From an uncultured Chloroflexales bacterium (GTDB taxonomy: Bacteria > Chloroflexota > Chloroflexia > Chloroflexales > Chloroflexaceae): a stretch of 56,575 nucleotides of DNA. The position numbers and the translations under genes are program-made. This document shows, piece by piece, positions 49,387 through 56,575 of the stretch. Under the pieces are notes generated by a model, which saw only the letters and a list, made by a program, of their open reading frames with translations, did no database searches and had not been told where the DNA came from. How positions within the stretch are numbered: position 1 is the stretch's first letter; every line of letters begins with the position of its first letter. The DNA is taken from assembly GCA_937967405.1 (NCBI GenBank), contig CALCJV010000067.1, positions 1 to 56,575 of the forward strand, written 5' to 3'.

Positions 49387-50478
49387 TCACCGCTCCATCA
49401 GTACCGTCACCAGCACAAGCTGCTCATTCAACTCATCGGGAAAGGTTGAGATCAAGAGAATCTGCTCACCCCGCTGCCAAATGGCCACATTGTCTATTTG
49501 CGCTTCGAGCAACTCTGGGAAGAGCAGCGTTGCATCTTCCCAGTCCCGCAGTTGATTGACGTAGAATTGGCGCACAGCGTTGAACTCGGTAGCGGGCGGC
49601 AGGGCATAAATCTGCGACTCGGCATCAGGGAACTGGATGGCCAATTGGCGTGAGATGCGCTGTACCCGCAGATCATCGGGCGGCAGCGGCGTTGCCAGCG
49701 TAAACACGGGCAACGTGGCGAGGCTGACCGGCACGGGCGGTGGGGTTGGGGTAACCGGATCGGGCACACGCCGTTCGGCGACAGCTGGATCGAGGGTGTA
49801 GCTATCGAAGATTTGGGTGATTGATGGCAGCAGGGCGGCGAAATGATCGCGGTGGGTTACCGCCGCAAGGAAGGTGTAGAAATTGCCCACGCGCTGCACC
49901 CGTGCGATGCCTTCAGTGGGGCGGCGTAGTTCGTCGGCCGTAATATCATCGAAACGGAAGCGGGCTTGGCGCGTGTCCGCGGCAAGCGTTTCGGGTGCAT
50001 CAAAGACGAAGGTGCGCCCCCCAAACAGGCTGTTGGTGAAATCGGCAAGCTGGCGTTCTAGGGCCGTATCGGGCGGAACCGCCGAGCCATCCAGCACCAT
50101 AATCAGCATCGCCACCTGTCGGGCTGGGTCTTCGAGCGACGTTAGGCTCGCCCGCGCATCACTCAAGTCAGTGATCTCCCAGCCCATCGGCAGATCGAGG
50201 CTAAACAAGCCATCCGCGTAGCGTAGGCGTTCGGCGGGGGTGAACGTTGCCAGCGGAGCCGCCGTAGCTAGCGGCACTGCCGTGCGGTTCAGGTTGGGGG
50301 GTGCAAGCGGGCGTGGGGGCGGCAGCAGTGGCTCTGCGGTCGGTGATGCCGCAGGCGGAGTAGCTCGGCCGCACCCCGCCACCAAGAGGAGCAGGGCAAG
50401 CACCACGAGCCGGATCAGTTGGGCACGCCACGCTATCGCCTGATACCTACCACCGGATACCATAGCGACCCATCTCAT
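49387..50478 (-). CDS. Lipoprotein of unknown function
   Basis: 363 residues from the ATG at 50478, which overlaps the stop of the upstream oxidoreductase gene as ATGA. Signal helix IRLVVLALLLLVAGC ends in lipobox VAGC (Cys about 36); a Pro/Ala-rich linker follows. Residues 85-220 form a domain beginning YADGLFSLDLPMGWEITDL and running through FGGRTFVFDAPETLA, the look of PsbP/DUF-type lipoprotein domains common in this phylum. After a Pro-rich hinge near 230 a second domain RQLAIQFPDAESQIYALPPATEFNAV follows. No enzyme motif is recognised. Convergent with the pseudo-helicase gene, 25 bases apart. Confidence 0.78.
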   Translation of the reverse strand: MRWVAMVSGGRYQAIAWRAQLIRLVVLALLLLVAGCGRATPPAASPTAEPLLPPPRPLAPPNLNRTAVPLATAAPLATFTPAERLRYADGLFSLDLPMGWEITDLSDARASLTSLEDPARQVAMLIMVLDGSAVPPDTALERQLADFTNSLFGGRTFVFDAPETLAADTRQARFRFDDITADELRRPTEGIARVQRVGNFYTFLAAVTHRDHFAALLPSITQIFDSYTLDPAVAERRVPDPVTPTPPPVPVSLATLPVFTLATPLPPDDLRVQRISRQLAIQFPDAESQIYALPPATEFNAVRQFYVNQLRDWEDATLLFPELLEAQIDNVAIWQRGEQILLISTFPDELNEQLVLVTVLMER

Positions 50479-51548
50479 GCTACTGCCGCCACCGCATCGG
50501 CAACGGACAATGTATCGCACGGCTGCACGGGGAGAGCAATCGGAGCCTCTGCAAGGGCCGATTGTGCTAATGCATCGAGGACGCGCATGGTGCAGATGCT
50601 ATCTTCAGGAGGGTAAGCCAACTCTGCGTCCCCAAGCACCGCATCACCAAAATGCTCCACCATAAGCTGATACTCATCTACCCCATCAAGAGTCACGACT
50701 GCACTGTCTCGCGCATCGGCTCCACGCCACAGATAGCTTGCCGGCTCAGTGCCGGGCGTAAACGCCGTGTGGGGCACTTCAATCGTCGCACTCGTCCCAA
50801 TCAGGGCAAGGCTCTGCTGCACCGCAGTGGCGAAGCTCGCCTCGACTGTGGCTATCCGCCCATCTGGAAAACGTAACAGCCCAACCGTCGTCACGTCAAT
50901 GCCAGTCTCGCCATAGACAGTATAGGCGTGCACGACCTCTGGCTCGGCGTTGAACATCCAGCGCAGCACATTCACGCCGTAGCAGCCTATGTCGAGCAGT
51001 GCGCCGCCACCCATCGCTGGATCGAGGCGATAATCGTGCGGGCGTGTGTGGCGAAAGCTGAAGGCCGCACGAGCCAACAACAGATGCCCTAACGCACCTT
51101 GCTGCACGAGTGCGTGAATTTCTTGTGAACGCGGGTGGAAACGATACATAAAAGCCTCCATCAAGAGCCGCTCGTGCGCCCGCGCTGTAGCTACCATGCG
51201 GTGGGCTTGTTCGGCATTCAGAGCCAACGGCTTCTCGCACAGCACATGCTTGCCTGCTTGCAGCGCACGGATCGTCCATTCGGCATGCAGATGATTGGGC
51301 AACGGAATGTAGATCGCATCCAGATCGGGGTCATCTAGCACGGCGGCGTAGCTGCCATAGGTGCGCGGGATGGCATAGACTTGGGCAACCACTTCGGCTT
51401 GGATTGGATCACGGCTAGCAAGGGCTACCACCACGCCATTGCGCGATTGCTGGATCGCCGGAATCAGTGCAACTTGGGCAATGTGTGCAGTGCCCAAAAC
51501 CCCCCAGCGCACCACCCGCCTAGGGTGAGCAGCATCCTGCTCAAGCAT
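50475..51548 (-). CDS. Gfo/Idh/MocA-family oxidoreductase
   Basis: 357 residues. N-terminal Rossmann fold VVRWGVLGTAHIAQVALIPAI, the family signature GKHVLCEKPLALN with the catalytic Lys, IYIPLPNHLHAEWTI, and the C-terminal GGGALLDIGCYGVNVLRWMF. It probably oxidises or reduces a sugar, inositol or dihydrodiol with NAD(P). The stop overlaps the start of the lipoprotein gene by 4 bases. A palindromic promoter region lies upstream at 51643-51661. Confidence 0.9.
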   Translation of the reverse strand: MLEQDAAHPRRVVRWGVLGTAHIAQVALIPAIQQSRNGVVVALASRDPIQAEVVAQVYAIPRTYGSYAAVLDDPDLDAIYIPLPNHLHAEWTIRALQAGKHVLCEKPLALNAEQAHRMVATARAHERLLMEAFMYRFHPRSQEIHALVQQGALGHLLLARAAFSFRHTRPHDYRLDPAMGGGALLDIGCYGVNVLRWMFNAEPEVVHAYTVYGETGIDVTTVGLLRFPDGRIATVEASFATAVQQSLALIGTSATIEVPHTAFTPGTEPASYLWRGADARDSAVVTLDGVDEYQLMVEHFGDAVLGDAELAYPPEDSICTMRVLDALAQSALAEAPIALPVQPCDTLSVADAVAAVA

Positions 51549-51642
51549 AAACCACCTCCAATACGAACCCTCCTCTCATGATTGGGATCGCAGTATGGCC
51601 ACTCTCGGCCCCACCAATTATGCCCAACATAGCGCACGGTTC

Positions 51643-51661
51643 CTGTGCTAGTATAGCACAG
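51643..51661. promoter_or_regulatory. Palindromic divergent promoter / operator
   Basis: CTGTGCTA and TAGCACAG are perfect 8-base arms around GTA. On the minus strand it contains TGCTATACT (51650-51658), the recurrent extended -10, facing the Gfo/Idh gene at 51548; on the plus strand TGC plus TAGTAT (51646-51654) points toward the ketopantoate-reductase-like gene at 51810. The two -10 hexamers overlap, as expected of a symmetric bidirectional promoter. Confidence 0.55.
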
Positions 51662-51809
51662 AGCGGCACGATAGGCTTGGGCGGGTGCGTTTGGCGACTT
51701 GGCAGCTTGTGCGGGCGCGAATTTTCTATTTTGGACATTTTACTACCGAGGAAACCTTTTCTTCGTGTATTATACGAGGTAGCAGAATAATACTGAAAGG
51801 GGGGGCAGG

Positions 51810-52736
51810 ATGAAGATTGTGATCTTTGGCAGTGGCGGCGTTGGTGGGTACTTCGGAGGCCGACTTGCCGCAAGTGGTGAGGATGTGACGTTCATTGCAC
51901 GTGGGCAGCATCTGCGAGCGTTACAAGAACATGGCTTGCGGGTGGAGAGCATCAAGGGCGACTTCAGCATTCCGCATGTCTCCGCCACCGATGATCTGAC
52001 CGGCATCCCCGCCCCTGATCTGGTGATTGTGGCCGTCAAGACGTGGCAGATCAATGAAGCGGCGGCTGCGCTGCACCCCATCATTGCCGAGCATACCACC
52101 GTGCTACCGCTGCTGAATGGGATCGAAGCCCCCGCGATTCTCTCCAACGCGCTTGGCCCACAGCACGTCCTAGGTGGGCTGTGCCGCATCTTCAGCCACA
52201 TTGCTGCGCCGGGCGTGATTCGCCACCTCACTGCCGAGCCGTATATTGCCCTGAATGAGCAGGACAACCGCGAGTCCGCACGAGTCAGGCACATTCACCA
52301 CATCCTTGCACAGGCTGGGATCAGCACCGAAATCGCGCCTGATATTGCGGTGGCGATGTGGAGCAAATTCGCCTTCGTGTGTAGCACCGGTACGATTGGC
52401 GCAGTCACGCGGATGCCGTTCGGCGTAATCCGCAGTGTGCCCGAAACCCGCGAGATGCTGGAACAGGCGGTGCGCGAGATCATCGAAGTGGCCCATGCCC
52501 ACGCGGTTGCGCTGCCAGAGGATGCCTTCCAGCGCACCATGACCATGATTGATAATACCGCTCCCGATGCGACAACCTCGATGCAGCGCGATATTATCGA
52601 AGGTCGGGCTTCGGAGCTGGATGGACAGACGGGCGCGGTGGTGCGTTGGGGGCGGGCAGTTGGGATTGGAACACCGGTGCATGCCCACGCATACAGCTTC
52701 CTGCTGCCGCAGGAACGCCGCGCACGCGGGGGTTAG
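51810..52736 (+). CDS. panE: 2-dehydropantoate 2-reductase (ketopantoate reductase)
   Basis: 308 residues. NADPH fold MKIVIFGSGGVGGYFGGRL, VKTWQINEAAAAL with the VKT motif, LNGIEAPAIL, and the C-terminal helical domain with AMWSKFAFVCSTGTIGAVTRM (catalytic Lys) and ASELDGQTGAVVRWGRAVGIGTPVHA (catalytic Glu, substrate Ser/Asp region). It reduces ketopantoate to pantoate for pantothenate/CoA synthesis; paralogues with other 2-keto substrates exist, so panE is the most likely but not the only reading. The TAG overlaps the stop of the convergent kinase gene (TTAG). Confidence 0.85.
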   Translation: MKIVIFGSGGVGGYFGGRLAASGEDVTFIARGQHLRALQEHGLRVESIKGDFSIPHVSATDDLTGIPAPDLVIVAVKTWQINEAAAALHPIIAEHTTVLPLLNGIEAPAILSNALGPQHVLGGLCRIFSHIAAPGVIRHLTAEPYIALNEQDNRESARVRHIHHILAQAGISTEIAPDIAVAMWSKFAFVCSTGTIGAVTRMPFGVIRSVPETREMLEQAVREIIEVAHAHAVALPEDAFQRTMTMIDNTAPDATTSMQRDIIEGRASELDGQTGAVVRWGRAVGIGTPVHAHAYSFLLPQERRARGG

Positions 52737-55700
52737 GCGGCATACACCGGCTCTGCCGCGAAGGTCACACCGAGATAGGTTTCCAACGTCGCGCAGATTT
52801 GCGGGATGCGGAACGGCTTGTGGATCACCGCCGTGCAGCCTGCGGCAAGGATTTCTTGCTCGTCGCTATCGAGCACACTGGCCGTCACGGCAATAATCGG
52901 CAGATCGGCGTAGGTGGGCGAAGCACGCAATTGGCGCGACACGTCGTAGCCATCAATATCGGGTAAGCGCATGTCAAGCAGAATTGCATCGGGGCTAAAC
53001 GTCTGCACATCGGCCAAGGCTGCTGCCCCCGTTGATACGGCATGGACTACAAAACCAAGCCGTTCAAGGACAAGGGTGAGCAGATTGCGGTTGGCGGCAA
53101 TATCTTCAACCACCATGATGCGGTAGGGGGGGCGATCCGGCGGTAGTACCATGCGCTGGTAGGAACGCGGTGCATCTGCTGGTGAGGTGTCGGGGGGTAG
53201 AGTAACCACCACCTGCACCGGTAGCTGAATTGTAAATGTTGTGCCTTGCCCAACGCTGCTCGCTACACTGATTGTCCCGCCCAACGCGCCAATGATCTGG
53301 TTCGTGATGCTCAACCCCAAGCCGGTTCCTTCGTGCGTGCGGGCGATCTTGGTATCGCGGGTGAACGCCTGAAACAGATCGGGGAGCAGATCGGCGGGAA
53401 TCCCGATGCCTGTATCCGCCACACATATCTGCAACTGCCCATGCTGGTAGCGAAACTGCACGTCAACTGACCCTTGTGGGGTAAATTTGATCGCATTCTC
53501 CAAGAGGTTGATCAGTACTTGGCGCAGGCGGGCTTCGTCGCTGATGATCTGGCGCGGCACTTCCGGTGCAATGGTACAAGTGAAGGTTAAGCCGCGCTGA
53601 GCGGCCCGCATCGCAAACACCGTCTGCATATCATCGAGGAGCGCATACAGATCAAACGCCGCGATGTGGAGATCGATCCGCCCGGCTTCGATGCGCGACA
53701 TCTCCAGCACGCTGTTGATCAGGTTGAGCAGGTGTGTGCCACTGCGATCAATCACGTGCAACCACTCCAGTTGCTGCGCGGTGAAGTCTGGCTCATCGAG
53801 GAGGAGCTGGGTGAAGCCGAGCACCGCATTGAGCGGCGTGCGAAGTTCGTGGCTCATATTGGCAAGGAAGCGGCTCTTAGCGCGATTGGCGGCTTCAGCC
53901 ACCTCTTTGGCTTGCTGCAAGGCCCGTTCATCCTGCTTGCGCTGGGTGATGTCGGTAGAGATGCTGCCAACGGCATAGATGTCCCCATCGGCATCAAACA
54001 GCGGGAAACACGCCATAATAAAATCGCGCTGCACCCCCGCCAAAGTCAAACTTATTTCTGTGGTCAGGATGTTCCGTGACGCAACCACCTGCGCGGTGAT
54101 TGCGGTGAGCTGGGCAACGGTTTCGGGCGGATAGTACTCGTGGTAGTTGTGCCCTACCATCGCTGCTGGGGTCGTGTTCAGGCGTTCGGCGGCACTGCGG
54201 CTAACTAGCAGGTAGTCGCCCTTCAGGTCACGCACGGTGATAACCGTCGGCACATTGTCAATGATGGCCTGTAGGAGCTGCTCGGTGGCGCGGCGTTCAG
54301 CTTCGGCAAGGTAGCGGGTGGTAATATCCTGCACTGTGCCGTGAAAGCGCACGGGTACGTCAGCGTCAGCATAGATCGGCTGGACGATAATCCGCACATA
54401 GCGGCGATTGCCGCGGGCGGTGGTTATCGCCGTTTCAATCTCGAATGCTGAGCTACCCTGTTTCATTGTGCGCGTTTGTTGGCCCATAAATGCAAGAGTC
54501 TCCGCTTCATAGAACCGACTCAAGTCAGCAACCGTTAACACCGTATCCGGCTCAAGCTCATAGATCCGCGAGAATTCTTCGGTGTAGGTGATGCGTGAGG
54601 TGGCAAGGTCTAGCTCCCACCCCGCGATCTGGGCCACCGCTTGGGTCTCACGCAGTAGCTCTTCGCTGCGGCGCAGGCGCGTCTCGGCCACCTTACGTTC
54701 GGTTACGTCACGCACCGTCATCAGCCACCCACCGATAGCGTTCCGATTGAGCGTGAGTTGGGTCAGCACCACTTCGAGCCAACGGGGGGGATCGCTGGCT
54801 TCCATGTATAGCTCGGCCGTGATCAACGCTTGATCGGGCTGATCGGCAAGCAGTGTAGCAAGGGATGGAGCCACATCGGCTAACGATTGACCGAGCAGCG
54901 GCGGCGATACAGCGAGTAACTGTGGTGCTTGCGGGTTGTGATCCACAATGTGCTGCTGAGCATCAAGCACCAACACGCCATCGGGTAGTTGCTCAAACAG
55001 GGTATTGCGGGCAATCGGGATCACATCGAACAGCCGCTTGCGAAACACGCCCCATGCAAATAGCGTGTAGCTTAGCCCGAAGGTGATTGGGACGATATCT
55101 AAATGGGGCATCTCTGGAACAGGCACAAAGCCCGTCAGGGTGAGCATGCCACCGATCAATGGAATGAACGTAGCGATAATAATCAGTAGCAAATGTGGGC
55201 GATGGTGCCTGCCAACACGGGGGACATAGGTGATCAGCGTGCCTAACCCGATGACTGCAAACGACATAACGGCAAGTGCGAAGACGTAGAAAAGCGGCCC
55301 ATAATCATACTCAAGAACCGGCAGACGATGGGCTTGACTGATCGTTTCGTTCATTCGCACCAAGTTATGCCACGGCTCTGTCCAAACAATGGTAAACGCC
55401 CCCGCGATATAGGCGACAAGGTATGGCTCAATCCGCTTGGCGAGCATATGTCGCCCGGTGTAGGCGTAGGCAAACAGGAGGATTGCCACGGTAGCAACAT
55501 CTGTACCAACATACTGGGCGTTGTCCCAGAAGATCGTTGCTGCCAGTGATACTGATAGAATCTCGAAGAGATAGCCTACCGCCCAGACAAGCGAACCAAG
55601 CAAGAGCAGGCGGAAGTAGCGTATTTCGGGCACATGGCGGTGGCGGGTTGCTGCGACAATCAGAGCCGTTAGGGTGCTGATCGAGAAGATCAGCAGGAAT

Positions 55701-55768
55701 AGAAAGGTTGTGAGAAGCATAGGCTTGGGCTTGCGCCGCGTAATTGGACTGTTGCATGTATCATCCAA
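52733..55768 (-). CDS. Hybrid sensor histidine kinase: 7TM-PAS-PAS-PAS-HisKA-HATPase-REC
   Basis: 1011 residues from the ATG at 55768; an ATG at 55720 is the alternative start, just before the first helix. Seven hydrophobic segments (17-240) form a HisKA_7TM-type sensor ending YTLFAWGVFRKRLFDVIPIARN. PAS domains at about 255-355, 370-485 and 495-615 follow, then HisKA (His640 in FLANMSHELRTPL), HATPase_c (LLENAIKFTP, DTGIGIPADLLPDLF, GTGLGLSI) and a receiver domain (VVEDIAANR, Asp932 in LLDMRLP, Lys984). All phospho-sites look intact, and a separate Hpt or regulator must exist elsewhere. Divergent from the ABC exporter. Confidence 0.92.
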   Translation of the reverse strand: MDDTCNSPITRRKPKPMLLTTFLFLLIFSISTLTALIVAATRHRHVPEIRYFRLLLLGSLVWAVGYLFEILSVSLAATIFWDNAQYVGTDVATVAILLFAYAYTGRHMLAKRIEPYLVAYIAGAFTIVWTEPWHNLVRMNETISQAHRLPVLEYDYGPLFYVFALAVMSFAVIGLGTLITYVPRVGRHHRPHLLLIIIATFIPLIGGMLTLTGFVPVPEMPHLDIVPITFGLSYTLFAWGVFRKRLFDVIPIARNTLFEQLPDGVLVLDAQQHIVDHNPQAPQLLAVSPPLLGQSLADVAPSLATLLADQPDQALITAELYMEASDPPRWLEVVLTQLTLNRNAIGGWLMTVRDVTERKVAETRLRRSEELLRETQAVAQIAGWELDLATSRITYTEEFSRIYELEPDTVLTVADLSRFYEAETLAFMGQQTRTMKQGSSAFEIETAITTARGNRRYVRIIVQPIYADADVPVRFHGTVQDITTRYLAEAERRATEQLLQAIIDNVPTVITVRDLKGDYLLVSRSAAERLNTTPAAMVGHNYHEYYPPETVAQLTAITAQVVASRNILTTEISLTLAGVQRDFIMACFPLFDADGDIYAVGSISTDITQRKQDERALQQAKEVAEAANRAKSRFLANMSHELRTPLNAVLGFTQLLLDEPDFTAQQLEWLHVIDRSGTHLLNLINSVLEMSRIEAGRIDLHIAAFDLYALLDDMQTVFAMRAAQRGLTFTCTIAPEVPRQIISDEARLRQVLINLLENAIKFTPQGSVDVQFRYQHGQLQICVADTGIGIPADLLPDLFQAFTRDTKIARTHEGTGLGLSITNQIIGALGGTISVASSVGQGTTFTIQLPVQVVVTLPPDTSPADAPRSYQRMVLPPDRPPYRIMVVEDIAANRNLLTLVLERLGFVVHAVSTGAAALADVQTFSPDAILLDMRLPDIDGYDVSRQLRASPTYADLPIIAVTASVLDSDEQEILAAGCTAVIHKPFRIPQICATLETYLGVTFAAEPVYAA

Positions 55769-55790
55769 CAGTCTAATGTTTGGTTCCTTC

Positions 55791-55821
55791 TGGTACAGTA
55801 TACCAAAATTTCTGGTATCCT
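55791..55821. promoter_or_regulatory. Back-to-back extended -10 promoters in a palindrome
   Basis: Minus-strand TGGTATACT (55797-55805) faces the hybrid kinase; plus-strand TGGTATCCT (55813-55821) faces the ABC exporter. Together with the centre they form the 19-base palindrome 55800-55818 (ATACCA arm, AATT centre, TGGTAT arm; 8 of 9 pairs). The arrangement is the same as at 27551-27571. Confidence 0.5.
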
Positions 55822-55865
55822 GTTATATGGAGCGATTTTCTGGCAATTCAAGGGAATTGAAACAA

Positions 55866-56575
55866 ATGAAAGCACTGAAGCGCATCTTAGAATATTTGCG
55901 CCCCTACTGGCTTACGGTAACGGGGGCGTTCCTGAGCCTGCTGCTCGTATCGGGGGCCAATCTGTTCAGCCCGCTGGTGCTAGGCTATGCGATAGATCAG
56001 GGGATCACCGCTGGTGATCTCGGCGTGATTGGGCTAGCGACGGGCGCACTCCTGCTAATTGCGTTGGTGCGTGGGCTGCTCAGCTTTACGCAGAGCTACT
56101 GGATTGAGAAAGCCAGCCAGCACGCCGTCTACGATCTGCGGAATCAGCTCTACGCGCATACCGAGCGGCTCAGCTTCAGCTACCACGATCAGGTCCAGAC
56201 TGGCCAAGTGATGACGCGCATCACCAATGATGTGGATCAGGTGCGGTTGTTCATGGCGAGTGGCTTCGTGCAAATTCTGAGTGCGCTGCTGATGCTGCTC
56301 GGCACGGCCACGATCCTGCTGATGCTGAACTGGCAACTCGCGTTGGTAGCCCTGACCATGATCCCTCTCGTTGGGGGCATCTTCGTTAGCTTTTTCCGTA
56401 GCGTTGGCCCGCGCTTCCGCGAGGTGCAGCAGAAGCTCGGTTTCCTCAACACCGTGCTACAAGAGAATCTTGCAGGCGTGCGCGTGGTCAAAGCCTTCGC
56501 CCGCGAGCAGTATGAACTCGAACGTTACAGCCGTGCCAATGCGGAACTGCTCGACGAGAACTTGAAGGTGCGGCG
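55866..56575 (+). CDS. ABC exporter (type IV, ABCB/MsbA-like), 3' end cut by window
   Basis: 236 complete codons are visible, all from the transmembrane domain: MKALKRILEYLRPYWLTVTG, then hydrophobic helices near 15-40, 50-70, 130-150 and 155-175, with the ABC_membrane hallmarks RITNDVDQVRLFMASG and LNTVLQENLAGVRVVKAFAREQYE. The ATP-binding domain should lie beyond the end of the window. AAGGGAA lies about 10 bases upstream. These half-transporters export lipids, drugs or peptides and often occur as heterodimer pairs, so a second half may follow. Confidence 0.9.
   Translation, partial: MKALKRILEYLRPYWLTVTGAFLSLLLVSGANLFSPLVLGYAIDQGITAGDLGVIGLATGALLLIALVRGLLSFTQSYWIEKASQHAVYDLRNQLYAHTERLSFSYHDQVQTGQVMTRITNDVDQVRLFMASGFVQILSALLMLLGTATILLMLNWQLALVALTMIPLVGGIFVSFFRSVGPRFREVQQKLGFLNTVLQENLAGVRVVKAFAREQYELERYSRANAELLDENLKVR

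Overview
The window looks like a chromosomal segment of a Chloroflexota bacterium, probably class Chloroflexia. The grounds are high GC, Uma2 and DUF4351 nuclease-like families, a VanW/PGRP envelope set, a sensor kinase with an N-terminal 7TM domain, and a surface protein ending in an FLPLV motif of the kind common in this phylum. This placement is inference, as no rRNA gene is present. Genes are densely packed on both strands, with short overlaps inside operons. I see no tRNA, rRNA, CRISPR array, prophage or intact insertion sequence.

Layout. 1-837: 3'-truncated DUF4351/Rpn-like gene. 950-9063: glycan or glycolipid operon with a methyltransferase, a DUF2079 membrane protein, two GT4 glycosyltransferases, a GT-C transferase, a small membrane protein and a beta-propeller lipoprotein. 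9064-9410: degenerate GGTGTTAGG-type repeats. 9428-12215: zinc-ribbon protein and an OmpR-type two-component pair. 12212-20981 (minus strand): gyrB, a membrane protein, a GT4 transferase, a PAS-GGDEF-EAL protein, an isocitrate-dehydrogenase-like enzyme and a Nudix hydrolase. 21147-25967: MFS exporter, a 2H-phosphoesterase-like protein, and a GT-C/GT4 pair. 25977-34176: mixed housekeeping and accessory genes (Uma2, metallophosphoesterase, small-molecule kinase, inositol-monophosphatase-like enzyme, C45 Ntn hydrolase, DUF1444, small membrane proteins, rhodanese lipoprotein). 34522-40030: polar amino acid-type ABC importer followed by a Rieske oxygenase and a PYROXD2-like flavoprotein, a plausible uptake-and-oxidation module. 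40075-46115: cell-wall block with a PGRP amidase, a VanW protein and glutamate racemase. 46302-49361: a large protein that aligns along its length with MrfA/YprA-type helicases but has lost the Walker motifs, and ends in a UvrD/PcrA-like C-terminal barrel. 49387-56575: lipoprotein plus Gfo/Idh/MocA oxidoreductase, ketopantoate reductase, a hybrid 7TM histidine kinase and the start of an ABC exporter.

The most interesting observations are the apparent pseudo-helicase at 46302-49361; a recurring extended -10 promoter (TGn followed by TATACT, TATAAT or TACAAT), several copies of which form near-perfect palindromes between divergent genes and may be symmetric bidirectional promoters; three genes whose predicted transcription start falls almost on the start codon; and the transporter/Rieske/PYROXD2 module with a long structured leader.
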